Source: Procambarus clarkii
Taxonomy: Eukaryota > Arthropoda > Malacostraca > Decapoda > Cambaridae
Length of the DNA: 64,000 bases
Direction of reading: 5' to 3'
Assembly (NCBI RefSeq): GCF_040958095.1
Contig: NC_091195.1
Location: forward strand, 27,014,381-27,078,380
Shown here: piece by piece, positions 10,240-22,886 of the stretch
Layout of the letters: each line of letters begins with the position of its first letter
How positions within the stretch are numbered: position 1 is the stretch's first letter
Translations under genes and position numbers: made by a program
The notes under the pieces: model-generated
What the model was told of the DNA's origin: nothing
The model's input: only the letters and a program-made list of their open reading frames with translations
Databases searched by the model: none

Positions 10240-11640
10240 TCTTTTTTGATTCGCCTACCTTTCTGGGTCCTTTCCTGGTCGATGGCAATTATGATATACT
10301 TTAAATGTAAAGTGCTCATAAGCCATTGCTTCCTGCGCCTCTCTAAGGGGACCAGGTTCTGGCTCGTGGTCCCCGGTAGGCATAAGAACTCCCGTGACTG
10401 ATGACCCCAAACTTATACAGCACATAAAAGTTCAGATAGTTTTAATGAGCTGACGGGGCTCTTCACAGAAATGCACGAGAAAGCTGCAAAACAGGACGGA
10501 AATGACATCCACCCCCAATGCAAGCTGCAGCGACTCCGCCAACGCCACACGATAAGAAGAAACAGTATTCGGCATGAGCTGCCAATTCAGAAAAAGCCAA
10601 GAAAGGACAAAACAACTTTGTCCGACACAAGTTGAAACCCCACAAAAGTAAGAAAATGGAGGAAAGCCCACCAAGAAACCATATACAGTTGCTGAGAAGA
10701 AGACCGCAGGTGGGATACTATCAAAGAAGCCACCTGATCACCATACGAATGGTGATACACACGTCAGAAAGACCAGACGCATATTGCGGAGGAGAAAGTC
10801 GAACCAGCGAGGTACCTCACCAGCCTAACCTGCTGAAAGAGCCAGAGAGCCAGAAATGCCCATGTTCAGTCACCGAGCAAGCAGCGCCTGAAACCATAGC
10901 TGGCCCGGCCACCAATGGGCCAGGAAAATCACCCTCCCTCGATAGGATCTGAGCCAAGCTAAAACCCGGAGCAACAGCTGGACCGGTGGGTATAGGTACA
11001 GGAATCCCCCACCTTGACCAGTCCTGCTGAAAAGAGTCCACTGCAAGGGCCTCGTAGTCGATGAATGGCACCACATACAAAGGAAGACGCCAAGACCATG
11101 CCGATGGGAAGAGGTCCACATCTGGGGATCCAAACATCTTGCAGAGCCGAAGGAGGCAAGCAGCATAGCTGGTCCACACTGTGGAGACAGGATGGAATCC
11201 ATGGCAAGGACGTTGGACACACCCTAGACATGAATGACACGGAGAGCTAAACTCCAAAAAACCAGAAGAAGAGTTATACGTAGTATCCAGCTCCAAAGAG
11301 ACGGGGAGCAAAGTAAACCCCCAATAAAGACAGTGAATCACAGGAGAACCGTCTAAGTAGAACCGGATAACGGAGCCCCAAGAAATCCGAGACCTCTACA
11401 GTGCATGCCACAGGGCTGCAAACTCCCGCAGAGTACCATGCACCCAATGAAGGAGGGAAGGCCAATGCCCCTGACCAGTCTGATGATCACAGGTGACAAA
11501 GCCCCAACTGAGAGCTGAGGCATCTGTAAAAGGATTGAGCACAGGTGGAGGAAGGCACCAAGAGACCAAACCCTGAAAAGCCCAAGGAGGAAGGAGGCGA
11601 TGCAGGAGCCGATGCATGCCCAAACGGAGTTTTACCTTGG
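10240..11640 (-). mobile_element. DIRS-like 3' half: RNase H, YR start and terminal repeat
   Basis: Minus-strand order, high to low coordinate: RNase H (PFTDASALSWGFVT in the 11659-11396 frame), the DIRS 'linker' motif GSPDVDLFPS with AVDSFQQDWSRWG (11341-10817), then the N-terminal YR part (NTVSSYRVALAESLQLALG, 10674-10432). It ends in the terminal repeat at 10240-10460. Frames shift, so the copy is dead. The RT upstream is replaced by a CR1 fragment at about 11610. Confidence 0.72.
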
Positions 11641-13035
11641 GCTCTGAGAGAATGTGCATTTGGGCTCAACATTCCAATTCAATTGATTTTTCAGTCATTT
11701 TTGCGTTCAGAACTCTTGGCAAACATATGGAAAAAGGCTAACATAGTTCCAATCAACGAAAACAGAAGCTGGGAAGAGTATCTTAATTATAAACATGTAT
11801 CACTGACAAGTGTAGTAGTAAAAACATTAGAAAAAATTATTAAGCCCAAATGCTTAGAACACCTGGAGAGAAATTGTTTAATAACACAGACAGTATTGTT
11901 TTTGAACAGAAAGAGCCTGTGTAACAAATCTGGTTAGTTTCTATAAGAGTGTCACAGATTTTACAAGGTGATGGGTGGGTTGACTCCAGTTATCTAAACC
12001 TGAAAAAGGCTTTCAACAGTCCCACATATGAAGTTGTTCTGGAGACTGGAACATACTTGAGGGGTGACGAGACCTATGACATGGATGAAAATTTTCCGAC
12101 ACAAAAATGAGGGCATTAATCAGAGGCAATGTATCAGACTGGAGAAATGTTACAAGTGAAGTTCCACAGGGTTCAATTCTAGCACCAGTAATGTTCATTG
12201 TACATATAAACAATCTGCCAGAAGGAATACAGAATTACTGGTTATGAACGTGTTTGGTGATAATGTTTAAGCTGCTAAGATAAGAATCTTAGATGATTAT
12301 TATGACCCTCAAGAAGACCCGGACAAAATAAGTGGATGAAGCAACACCTGGCAAACAGAATTTAATGTGAATAAATGCCATATTATGGAATGTGGAATAG
12401 GAGAAAATAAGCCAAACACACAACCTACAAATTATAAGAAAAGCTTTAAAGAATTCTGATGAAGAAAGCCTTCTAGAGGTGGCTTTGGATAGAAAACTGT
12501 TACCTGAGGACGTAAAAACATTATGCAAGGACCATATGCTACACTTGCCAACTGTAGAATCACTTCCAAAATACAGTACTTGGATGGTGAAATATTGAAG
12601 AAATTGTTCATGACCTCTGTAAGACCAAAGTTGAAATCTGCAGCAGTTACATGGTGCTCATATCTCGAGAAGTACATCAGTAAACTGGAAAAGATAGACA
12701 TGCAACTAAATGGCTTCCCAAATTTAAAAACAAGAGTTGAGAGGAGAGGTTACTGGTATTAAATATACCAAAGTGAGAAGATAAAAGAAAAAGAGGTGAT
12801 ATCACTACGTACAAAATAGTAACAAGACTCGACAAAACTGACATCGAATAATGTTTCAAAATTGCAACTTCAAGCACAAAAGGGCATAGGTTCAAACTAA
12901 GGAAACTATGCCAAAAAATTAGAAAGTTCACTGTTGCAAACAGTTGGAACAAGTTAAGCGAGGTGGTGGTGGAGGCCAAAACCATGGAACACCACGAGCG
13001 CAGCTCTCATCCTGTAACTACACTTAGGTAATTAC
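11605..13035 (+). mobile_element. CR1-like LINE, ORF2 RT region to 3' end, degraded
   Basis: Plus-strand fragments: WALRECAFGLNIPIQLIFQ, ANIVPIN, LTSVVVKTLEKIIKPKCLEH, later ILKKLFMTSVRPKLKSAAVTW, and the 3' end GTAACTACACTTAGGTAATT at about 13013-13032. Several stops and frameshifts. It corresponds to the RT-to-3'-end part of the copies at 17.3-22.4 kb. Confidence 0.82.
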
Positions 13036-13049
13036 TATATGCACACACT

Positions 13050-13115
13050 GTATATGTGCACACCCACTATATGACTTATGCCAGGTAAGTCATATAGTGT
13101 GTACTAAATCCTTAT
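13050..13115. repeat. Short hairpin beside CR1 3' end
   Basis: ACTATATGACTTA at 13069-13081 pairs with TAAGTCATATAGT at 13086-13098 around a very short loop. It sits 50 bp from the donor of the 13150 exon. Confidence 0.6.
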
Positions 13116-13149
13116 ACAATAAGACCAAGTCATACAAGGCCACACGTAC

Positions 13150-13349
13150 CTTCAGGTGATGTAAAGAAGAATAGGACTTCTCACAGTCTGGGAAGCAACA
13201 GAGGAATTTGCCACTGTTGTTGGGAAGAGGCTGGTCCTGGTCATCAGACACGGCTTGCAACAAAGTATCACCGTACAGGTACCCAATTCTGCCGTCATCC
13301 AACTGAATGGCAACTCCTTCCATATCATCTATAAGAGATTTAATATATG
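13150..13349 (-). CDS. ZNF143/ZNF76-like factor, exon with DGR-type repeat and start of zinc finger 1
   Basis: Acceptor TTTCAG ends at 13350 and donor GTACGT starts at 13149. The exon encodes a region with VAIQLDDGRIGYLYGD, which resembles the repeated acidic '(V/I)QLEDG(T)xAYI' activation motifs of ZNF143. It then encodes the first half of zinc finger 1 (FLCCFPDCEKSYSSLHHLK), equivalent to the family's C-x4-C...TAHHLKVH finger. The phase at the start is 1, supplied by the G that ends the 22887-22985 exon; the phase at the end is 0. Finger 1 is split by the 12.4-kb intron between HHLK and THQRNH. Splice sites and phases were checked by hand and all agree. Confidence 0.85.
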
Positions 13350-13662
13350 CTGAAATTTCATGTATGAGGTGCCATCTCGTAATTAAAATGAACTTGAACA
13401 TGGAGATAAGTTAAGAGATTCAAGTCAAATGTGCAGTTTGTTTAGGTATTGTTCACAGAGGCAAACTTAAAACTAGATTAGATGTGTCGATCAAACTACG
13501 ATTCCCAAGATAATTATTGATGGGTGATATCACCGACTACAGGGAAGTGAAATCTTGCACTTTCTGTGGAGAGCCCCTTCGGCCCCTGGAGCTATACTGG
13601 GCTGAGGTGCATATATTAGTCCGTGGCAACAGTCAACTGATGGAGTTATAGGCCTACCTATA

Positions 13663-13915
13663 GGAGCCGGTCGGCCGAGCGGACAGCACGCTGGACTTGT
13701 GATCCTGTGGTCCCGGGTTTGATCCCGGGCGCCGGCGAGAAACAATGGGCAGAGTTTTTTTCACCCTATGCCCCTGTTACCTAGCAGTAAAATAGGTACC
13801 TGGGTGTTAGTCAGCTGTCACGGGCTGCTTCCTGGGGGTGGAGGCCTGGTCGAGGACCGGGCCGCGGGGACACTAAAGCCCCGAAATCATCTCAAGATAA
13901 CCTCAAGATAACCTA
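13663..13915 (+). mobile_element. tRNA-derived SINE, family A
   Basis: The tRNA-like head runs from GAGCCGGTCGGCCGAGCGG through GGTTTGATCCCGGG (degenerate B box). It is followed by the conserved body GGTACCTGGGTGTTAGTCAG and a tail of repeated CTCAAGATAACC. The copy is inserted in a DIRS terminal repeat. Other copies: 28855, 31586 and 49775. Confidence 0.88.
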
Positions 13916-14451
13916 ACCAGGAACCAGAGCCAGAACCTGGCCCCCATCAGAGAGGATCGAGGAGCAATGGTCTATAGACACCCCCTTGTAATTGGAAGCA
14001 TTCTATGTCTGCCATCCACCAGGTCAGGTACCCAGAAAGGTAGGAATTCCAAAAAAAAAACTACAGCTGGTTAAAAATTGCAAACCAAAAGCCGAACTAG
14101 CAAACAGAACTCCTCAAATAAAAACAAGCAAACAAGCATAAAGTCACCACAGCCACTGCACCGCTGTCTGCACAACTTCCCCCTCCCCGGGAGGGGGAAG
14201 GGGAGGTCCCAGACCTCCCGCACCAGCTACCCAAGCCCAGTACACAGGCTGTTGTGCTTGGTGGCGGTCGATCGACTCTGGTTCCGTTCTTTTGAGCAGT
14301 GTTGTCCATAGCGGTGTTGTTCTTCTGAGTGGTGGTGCGTGAGCCAGGAGTAACACAAAAGTACTAGGGCTGCATGCGCCTTGGGTTACCTTCCCTAGGT
14401 GCCCTGTAAGTACTGTACTGCCCTTGGGGTTTAAGGTTATCTTCCTTAGGC

Positions 14452-14718
14452 CGTTCGGGAGACTACCTCCATTCAGTTCTTTTGCTGCTCGGTGATTGCC
14501 CGCCCTTGGGGTTTAGCTGGGGTTGCTCTTACTCTTGTTTGACCTTGGGTAGGAGGTAGTATTGTTGCTGGCTGGGACACAAGGTTTCGGGAGACTACCT
14601 CCATTCAGTTCTTTTGCTGCTCGGTGATTGCCCGCCCTTGGGGTTTAGCTGGGGTTGCTCTTACTCTTGTTTGACCTTGGGTAGGAGGTAGTATTGTTGC
14701 TGGCTGGGACACAAGGTA
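14452..14718. repeat. Direct tandem duplication, unit about 130 bp
   Basis: CGGGAGACTACCTCCATTCA at about 14456 recurs at about 14588, and the following 130 bases match almost exactly. It lies inside the DIRS leader, so this is probably a recent local duplication. Confidence 0.88.
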
Positions 14719-15384
14719 CTCTGCAGCTGTCTGATGTATGCAGAGCGACCGGTTCTGTTCCCCCTGGAGACTTTGTGCTTTTGCGGGGTTTTTCTTGTTT
14801 GTTTTGTTTTGTTTTGCCTGGCAGGGGTCTGCCTGGTGTGGCTGTAGGACCATTTGTACGATATTGGTGGCTCTCCGCTAGGTCCCCGTGATTGCACATG
14901 AAGCAGGGGTTCAGTTTTTAGTTTGCTTGCTTGGTGGCTCTGGGATAACTGGTTAGCAGTACCTTGCCTGCGCTTCCCTTAGCAGTCAGCCTAAGGGTCC
15001 TGGAAACTCCCATTGGGGCTCATTGGTCTAATGGAGGAGACCTCTGAGTCTCTGCTCTGTCCCCTTGTCTCAGAGTGACATTCACTGACTTTGCCTCCGC
15101 CATGCTGCCTGTTGAGTCAATGACACCTTTGACTCGAAGTACTACAAGTGGTGTTCCTTGCTTCTACTCCAATTCACCAAGTCCACTGATATTGATATTC
15201 AGGTGCAAGCAACTTCAGCGTTGCATGTGTGATTTAGGTTGCTGCAACGCGCGAAGTTGGTTGCCTTTCTGGATGCCTCGTAGCTACCCCACTTTGGTAA
15301 TAGGGACCCGGACTTGGGGGTGTTAGTCACCTATTAGACAGGGGAATTAGTCTATGGCATTCAGCCTATCAGGGGGGTGACGGT

Positions 15385-17258
15385 AGGCTGAATGGTTCAG
15401 AACCTGGCCCCCCTCAGAGAGGTTTCAGGGAGCAATGGCCCTGGAGAACCCCCCTGTGGTTGGGGGGGATGTTCCTTATCTGCCATCGACCGGTTAGGCA
15501 CCCAGAAGGGTAGGCATAACAAAACAAACTCCCACAGTGTAAGAAAAATACAACTAAAAACCGAAAAGAGAGGCAGAACACCTTCCAATCCCAAGGAAAC
15601 AAGTAAACGTCACACTCTATCGCCATGCTGCTCATTTACGCAGCCCTTCCTCCCCGAGAGGGGAAAGGTGGTGCTCCAGAACTCCCAGCGCCAGCTACAT
15701 AGCACTCTAGTTCGGTAGCTAAGCATCAAACAATGCGAAAATCCGCCGACCAGAGGGACGGAGGGTTGCCAGGAAGCAGCATACCCAAAGACAAGGAAAA
15801 TAGGGTCTTAACAGGAGGTGGCCGCTACATACTCCTCAATGTGAAGTCAAGACAACTGGCTGCAACCTGCGACCCAAAGCAAAACAGAAACGCCCATGGT
15901 AGAAACATTAATCAAATAACGGGCGGCCAGGACCATGTTCGACCTCATAAATTCCCGCACCCTGTATAATAACCCTGTAGACGACCTGGGAGACCCCAGC
16001 CTTGGAACAGGGAACATGGGAAACCGGATCAACCCAAAGTGCATCCCAAGCCAAAGTGTGCAGATAATGGCAAAGAGCTACAACAGGATACAACACATGA
16101 TGCTCCCCCTACCTGACCAGCCAAGCATCAATGACCCAAGGACCCCTCCAGAAAGCGGCCGTCTTGTTCTTTTGCAAAAATGAAGGAGAAGGCTGCAACC
16201 GAACAAACCAACCACCAGGACCGAAGGAGCAGAAACCCCCCCCCCCCCAAGAAACAGAGGCGGCGCATGAGCAGGCCGGAGGTGAAACAAAGCATAAGAA
16301 AACTTACGGAATGGGGCAGAAGAGACATCCACCCCAAATGCATCCCAGATTCACACACCGAGCAAGCAGCGTCTGGAACCAAGACTGGGCTGGCCACCAA
16401 GGGGCCATGAGAACTACTTTCCCTTGGTAGGACTCCAACCAAACCAGAACCCAAAGCAACAGGTGGACCGGGGTAAAGAGGTACAAGGAACCCCCACCTC
16501 GACTAGTCCTCCTGAAAGGTGTCACCGCGATAGCCTCACAGTTGGGGAAGGGTGCCACATAGATTGGGAGACACCAAAACTACACTGACGCAAAGAGGTC
16601 CACGTCTGGTAGTCCGTACATCCGGCAGAGCCAACAGAAGGAGTCGGTATTAACCGTCCATTCCGTGGACAGGGAAATGAAACGTACCGTCCGCCTCAAC
16701 GTTGGACACCCCCAAAAATGAACCACATGGAAAACTAAACCCCGAGAAGCCAGCAGACGAGCCACTCGAAGCAACCAGCCCCAAAGAGGCAAGGACCACA
16801 TCGAACCCCCGCAGTTCAGGCAATGAACCACCAGAGAACAGTCCGAATGGAGCGGGATGGTCGAACCCTGAGCTACCCGAACTCTCCAGAGCCAAACCCC
16901 AGCAAACTCCCGCACCGTACTCTGAGCCCGACAGAAGGATGGACCCCATCACCCCTGGCCGGCCTGGTGAGCACTGGTCACAAAGCCCCAGCTGAGAGAC
17001 GACGCGTCCATAATCATATCAAGTGAGGGCTCGGGTAGGTGCCACGGCACTGAACCCAAAAAATCTAGAAGAGGAAGCTGGCGATGTAGCAACCGATGCA
17101 AGACTCCCGGAGTATGAACTCTAGGGTATGATCGTGAGAGAAGCAGAATGGGTATCCCCGAAGGAACCAAAAGAGACGCCGAAGTCAAACCCAAACCAGC
17201 GGGTAGACCAGCACTGCGAAGCTCAAACTCCTGCACAACTGCTCGAGCAACCGCCGAG
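15385..17258 (-). mobile_element. DIRS-like 3' half: terminal repeat, YR and RNase H
   Basis: Low coordinates carry the terminal repeat (15385-15790). Then come YR fragments on the minus strand (about 15840-16350), a linker piece (about 16300-16560) and RNase H (16915-16580). The RNase H frame has HSDCSLVVHCLNCGGS and ends RMYGLPDVDLFAS. The catalytic-type TDAS motif is broken. Broken frames throughout. It is back to back with the plus-oriented 5' half at 13.6-15.3 kb. Confidence 0.7.
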
Positions 17259-19576
17259 TAATTACCTAAGTGTAGTTACAGGATGAGAGCTATGCTCGTG
17301 GTGTCCCGTCTCCCCAGCACTCTTTGTCGTATAACACTTGAAACTACTGATGGTTTTGGCCTCCACCACCTTCTAACTTAACTTGTTCCAACCGTCTACC
17401 ACTCTGTTTGCGAAAGTGAATTTTCTTATGTTTCTTCGGCATCTTTGTTTAGTTAGTTTAAATCTATGACCTCTTGTTCTTGAAGTTCCAGGTCTCAGGA
17501 AATCTTCCCTATCAATTGCTGTTACTATTTTGTATGTAGTGATCATATCACCTCTTTTTCTTCTGTCTTCTAGTTTTGGCATATTTAATGCCTCTAACTT
17601 CTCCTCGTGGCTCTTGCCCTTCAGTTCTGGGAGCCACTTTGTGGCATGTCTTTGCACCTTTTCCAGTTTGTTGATGTGCTTCTTAAGATATGGGCACCAC
17701 ACAACCGCTGCATATTCTAGCTTTGGCCTAACAAATGTTGTGAACAATTTCTTTAGTATTTCGCCATCCATGTATTTAGAAGCAATTCTGAAGTTAAAAA
17801 GCGTAGCATAGGCTCCTCGCACAACATTCTTTATGTGGTCCTCAGGTGATAGTTTTCTATCGAGAACCACCCCTAGATCTCTTTCTTTATCACAAGTATT
17901 TAAAGATTTCTCACATAATTTATAGGTTGTGTGGGGACTATGTTCTCCAATTCAACATTCCATAACATGGCATTTATTAACATTAAATTCCATTTGCCAA
18001 GTGGTGGTCCATATACTTATTTTATCCAGGTCTTCTTGAAGGGCATGACAATCTTCTAGGTGTCTTATCTTCCCTATTATCTTAGCATCATCAGCAAACA
18101 TATTCATATAATTCTGTATTTCATCAGGTAGATTGTTTATGTAGACAATAAAGATTACCGGTGCAAGAACTGAACTTTATGGTACTCCACTTGTGACATT
18201 CCTTCAGTCCGATACATTGCCTCTGATTACGGCCCTCATTTTTCTATCAGTTAAAAAGTTTTTCATCCATGTTAGAAGCTTACCTGTCACCCCTCCAATA
18301 TGTTCCAGTTTCCAGAACAACCTCTTATGTGGAATTCTGTCAAAAAGCATTTGTTAGGTCCAGATAGATGCAGTCAACCCAACCATCTCTTTCCTGTAAA
18401 ATCTCTGTGGCTCAATCATAGAAACTGAGTAAATTCGTTACACAGGATCTTCCAGATCGAAAACCATACTGTCTGTCTGATATTATATCGTTTTTCTCCA
18501 GGTGTTCTACCCATTTAATTTTAATTATTTTTTCCAATATTTTGACTATTACACTTGTCAATGATACAGGTCTATAATTGTGAGGGGTCTTCCCTGCTGC
18601 CACTTTTGTAAATATGTTACTAACATAACTATGTTAGCCTTTTTCTACATGTCTGCTACGACTCCTGTACACAGGGATGCCTGAAAGATCAGGTGAAGTG
18701 GAATGCTGAGCTCAGGTGCACATTCTCTCAGAACCCATGGTGAAACTCCATCTGGGCCAACTGCTTTATTCTTACTTAGCTCCTTGAGCATATTTTCCAC
18801 TTCATCTCTAGACACCTCTATCCGCTCTATGTTGTTCTCTGGAATTCTAATTGTGTCTGGTTCTCTGAAGATTTCATTTTGTACAAACACACTTTGGAAC
18901 TTTTCATTTAATGTTTCACACATTTCCTTTTCATTTTCCGTGAATCTGTTTCCCATTTTCAACCTCCGGATATTATCCCTTACCTGCAATTTGTTGTTTA
19001 TGAATTTGTAAAATAGGCCTGGTTCTGTTTTACATTTGTTTGCTATCCCTTTTTCAAAATTTCTTCTTGCCTCTCTCCTTTACTGCCGTGTAGTTGTTTC
19101 TCGCATCTTTGTATCGCTGGTATGTTTGGGGATTTGGCCTCTTCCTATACTGAAACCATTTTTGTGTCTTTTGGTCTCTGGCCCTCTCGCAATTTCTGTT
19201 GACCCAATCCTGTTTTCTGACCCTGCATTTCTGTTTAGGTATGAATGTTTATGTGCCTTCATCGTATATTTTGCAAAATTTAGCATACATTTCATTTACT
19301 TTCCTGCCTAGCAATAAGTCTGTCCAATTACACTCATTAGAAATTTTTGAAGTTCCCCATAGTGTCCTCTCTTGAAATCGAGTTTATCGACTCTTTCAAT
19401 GTCCCCATTTTCTTCTAGATGATATCTTAAAGCATATTTAATGTCTAACAGGACGTAATCACTCTTTCCCAAGGGAGGAAGGTACTGGATGTCAAATATC
19501 TCTTCTACTTTCCTGGTGAATACTAGATCCAGTAATGACGGTACATCTCCTTCCCTCATTCTTGTGGCCTGCTTTA
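17259..19576 (-). mobile_element. CR1-like LINE, endonuclease end to 3' end
   Basis: The minus strand runs from the last third of the endonuclease (REGDVPSLLDLVFTRK, PPLGKSDYVLLDIKYA at 19559-19308) through the ORF2 linker, RT (KNKAVGPDGVSPWVLREC, NYRPVSLTSVIVKILEKI, 'QYGFRSGRSC') and C-terminus (17870-17373), to the 3' end at 17262. It has several stops and frameshifts and is 5'-truncated in the endonuclease. A second CR1 3' end abuts it at 19577. Confidence 0.9.
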
Positions 19577-22430
19577 TGTAATTACCTAAGTGTAATTACA
19601 TAAGAGTAGTTACAGGAAGAGAGCTATGCTCGTGGTGTCCCGTCTTCCCAGCACCTCTTTTTTCATATAACGCTTTGAAACTACTGACTGGTCTTGGCCT
19701 CCACCACCTTCTCACCTAACTTGTTCCAACTGTCTACCACTCTGTTTGCGAAAGTGAATTTTCTTATATTTCTTCGGCACCTGTGTTTAGCTAGTTTTAA
19801 ATCTATGACCTCTTGTTCTTGAAGTTCCAGGTCTCAGGAAATCTTCCCTATCGATTTTATCAATTCCTGTTACTATTTTGTACGTAGTGATCATATCACC
19901 TCTTTTTCTTGTCTTCTAGTTTTGGCATATTTAATGCCTCTAACCTCTCCTCATAGCTCTTGCCCTTCAGTTCTGGGAGCCTATTAGTAGCATATTCTTT
20001 GCACCTTTTCCAGTTTGTTGATGTGCTTCTTAAGATATGGGTACCACACAACCGCTGCATATTCTAGCTTTGGCCTAACAAAAGTCGTGAACAATTTCTT
20101 TAGTATATCGCCATCCATGTATTTAAAAGCAATTCTGAAGTTAGAAAGCGCGGCATAGGCTCCTCGCACAACGTTCTTTATGTGGTCCTCAGGTGATAGT
20201 TTTCTATCTAGAACCACCCCTAGATCTCTTTCTTTATCAGAATTCTTTAAAGATTTCTCACATAATATATAGGTTGCATGGGGTCTATGGTCTCCTATTC
20301 CACATTCCATAACATGGCATTTATTAACATTAAATTCATTTGTCAAATGGTGCTCCATATACTTATTTTGTCCAGGTCATCTTGAAGGGCATGACAATCA
20401 TCTAAGTTTCTTATCCTTCCCATTATCTTAGCATCATGAGCAAACATGTTCATATAATTTTGTATACCAACTGGTAGATCATTTATGTAGACAATAAACA
20501 TCACTGGTGCAAGAACTGAAACCCTGTGGTACCCCACTTGTGACATTTCTCCTGGTTGATACCAGGTTGATGGGGTTCTGGGAGTTCTTCTACTCCCCAA
20601 GCCCGGCCCGAGGCCAGACTTGACTTGTGAGAGTTTGGTCCACCAGGCTGTTGCTTGGAGCAGCCCGCAGGCCCACATGCCCACCACTGCCCGGTTGGTC
20701 CGGCTACTCCTTGAAGGAAACAATCTAGTTTCCTCTTGAAGATGTCCACAGTTGTTCCTGTAATATTTCTGATGCTCGCTGGTAGGACGCTGAACAACCG
20801 TGGACCTCTAATGTTCATACAGTGTTCTCTGATTGTGCCCATGGCACCTCTGCTCTTCACTGGTTCTATTCTGCATTTTCTTCCATGTCGTTCACTCCAG
20901 TACGTTGTTATTTTACTGTGCAGGTTTGGGACCTGTCCCTCCAGTATTTTCCATGTGTATATTATTTGGTATCTCTCTCTGTCTCCTTTCTAGTGAGTAC
21001 ATTTGGAGAGCTTTGAGACGATCCCAATAATTTAGGTGCTTTATCTCGTCTATGCGTGCCAGTATATGTTCTCTGTATTCCCTCAATTTCAGCAATCTCT
21101 CCTGCTTTGAAGGGGGAAGTGAGTACTGAGCAGTACTCAAGACAGGGACAACACAAGTGATTTGAAGAGTACAACCATTGTGATGGGATCTCTGGACTTG
21201 AAGGTTCTCGTAATCCATCATATCATTTTTCTGGCTGACGCAATACTTGCTTGGTTATGCTCCCTAAACTGTTAGGTCGTCGGACATCATTATTCCCAAA
21301 TCCTTGACATGCTGTTTTCCTACTATGTCCGATACATTGCCTCCGATTACTACCCTCATTTTTCTATCAGTCAGGAAATTTTTCATCCATGTTAGAAGCT
21401 CACCTGTCACCCCTCAAATATTTTCCAGTTTCCAGAACAACCTCTTATGTGGAACTCTGTCAAAAGCCTTTTTTAGGTTCAGATAGATGCAGTCAACCCA
21501 ACCATCTCTTTCCTGTAAAATCTCTGTGGCTCGATCATACAAACTAAGTAAATTCGATACACAGGATCTTCCAGATCGAAAACCATACTGTCTGTCTGAT
21601 ATTATATCATTTCTCTCCAGGTGTTCTACCCATTTAGTTTTGATTAGTTTTTCCAATACTTTCACTATTACACTTGTCAATGATACAGGTCTATAATTGA
21701 GGGGGTCTTCCCTGCTGCCACTTTTGTAGATTGGAACTATGTTAGCCTGTTTCCACACGTCTGCTACGACTCCTGTACACAGGGATGCCTGAAAGATCAG
21801 GTGAAGTGGAATGCTGAACTCAGATGCACATTCTCTCAGAACCGATGGTGAAACTCCATCTGGGCCAACTGCTTTATTCTTACTTAGCTCCTTTAGCATA
21901 TTTTCCACTTCATCTCTAGACACCTCTATACGCTCTATGTTGTTCTGTGGAATTCTTATTGTGTCTGGTTCTCTGAAGATCTCATTTTGTACAAACACAC
22001 TTTGGAACTTTTCGTTTAATGTTTCACACATTTCCTTTTCATTTTCCATGTATCTGTCCCCCATTTTTAACCTCTGAATATTATTCCTTTACCTGCAGCT
22101 TACTTTTAACAAATTTATAGAAAAGGCCTGGATCTGATTTATATTTGTCTGCTATACCATTCTCAAAGTCCCTCTTTGCCTCTCTCCTTACTGACGTGCA
22201 GTTGTTTCTTGCATCTTTGTATCGCTGGTATGTTTGGGGGTTTGGCCTCTTTCTATAATGATTCCATGCTTGTGTCTTTTGATCTCTGGCCTTCTCGTGA
22301 TTTCTGTTGAACCAACCCTGTTTCCTAGGTCTGCATGTCTGTTTTGGTATGAATGTTTGTGTGCCTTCATCATACTGTATATTGTGCAAAAATGTGTTGA
22401 TACAAGAATGTCTCCAGAACGAGGTTTACA
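19577..22430 (-). mobile_element. CR1-like LINE split by another LINE
   Basis: One minus-strand copy: the 5' piece 22430-21326 holds the linker and RT (the 22064-21414 frame is open for 216 codons with GPDGVSPSVLRECASE). The 3' piece 20545-19577 holds the RT end, C-terminus and 3' tail. Joining the two breakpoints restores the order seen intact at 18160-18250. The insert at 20546-21325 is a different LINE family. Confidence 0.87.
20546..21325 (-). mobile_element. LINE of second family, nested in CR1 copy
   Basis: The minus strand encodes a C-terminal RT part (LEYCSVLTSPF in frame pieces, then IQRTYTGTHRRDKAPK, and SIRNITGTTVDIFKRKLDCF), ending in a tail with ATCAACCTGGTATCAACCAG. Same family as 31840-32665. 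It is frame-broken. Confidence 0.83.
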
Positions 22431-22886
22431 AATTACAAGTGACTCGGTAGCCTGTGCCACCCCCCCACCCTCCCAGTATAACCCCGACAACATAGTTAAG
22501 CACGGTCAGATTAATATTGCTACTGGGTATACATGACAGGGGAAACAAGTCCCTGTCACCAGTACAGCTTTGTAACAAGCCATTATTCTCTTGCTGTACA
22601 ATATGCAGTACTGACTCCCTGAACAGTACTAGAACATAATAGAACAAAATGACTAAATTACTTTATAATAATTATACCTGGACGTGGAAAGTGTTCGCGA
22701 GTTCATCTACTCCCCGAGCCCGGTCTGGGGCCAGGCTCGACCTATAACCTCTATCAATAACCTGAATCCCATAGCAATAATAACTAGCCCTTGACTCAAT
22801 ATTGTACAGTACAGCATCAACATTTATATATATTGAACGTACAGAATATACAACTTTAAGGTACAATATACACAATGAGTCAATAC
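22430..22886. other. Intronic sequence with short LINE tail
   Basis: Mostly AT-rich. 22690-22745 matches the tail of the second LINE family (CTACTCCCCGAGCCCGGTCT). No coding signal apart from the neighbouring host exon. Confidence 0.5.

Larger units (their letters stand above)
13555..15335 (+). mobile_element. DIRS-like 5' half, plus orientation, with nested SINE
   Basis: Terminal-repeat sequence (GGAGCCCCTTCGG-like at 13567) is interrupted by a SINE at about 13663-13915. It resumes with CCAGAACCTGGCCCCCATCAG and continues through the leader (CCTAGGTGCCCTGTAAGTAC, 14392-14411) to a broken gag (about 15000-15330) whose frames match the Cys/His region at 30.9 kb. A direct duplication of about 130 bp lies in the leader. 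Confidence 0.65.

Noticed and set aside
13663..13740. Possible tRNA gene with TGT-type anticodon loop
   Set aside because: Four copies all with the same non-tRNA body and tail; SINE head.
22672..22886. Extension of the 22887-22985 exon into the downstream open frame
   Set aside because: The donor at 22886-22885 fits the phase of the next exon; the continuation is intron and LINE tail.
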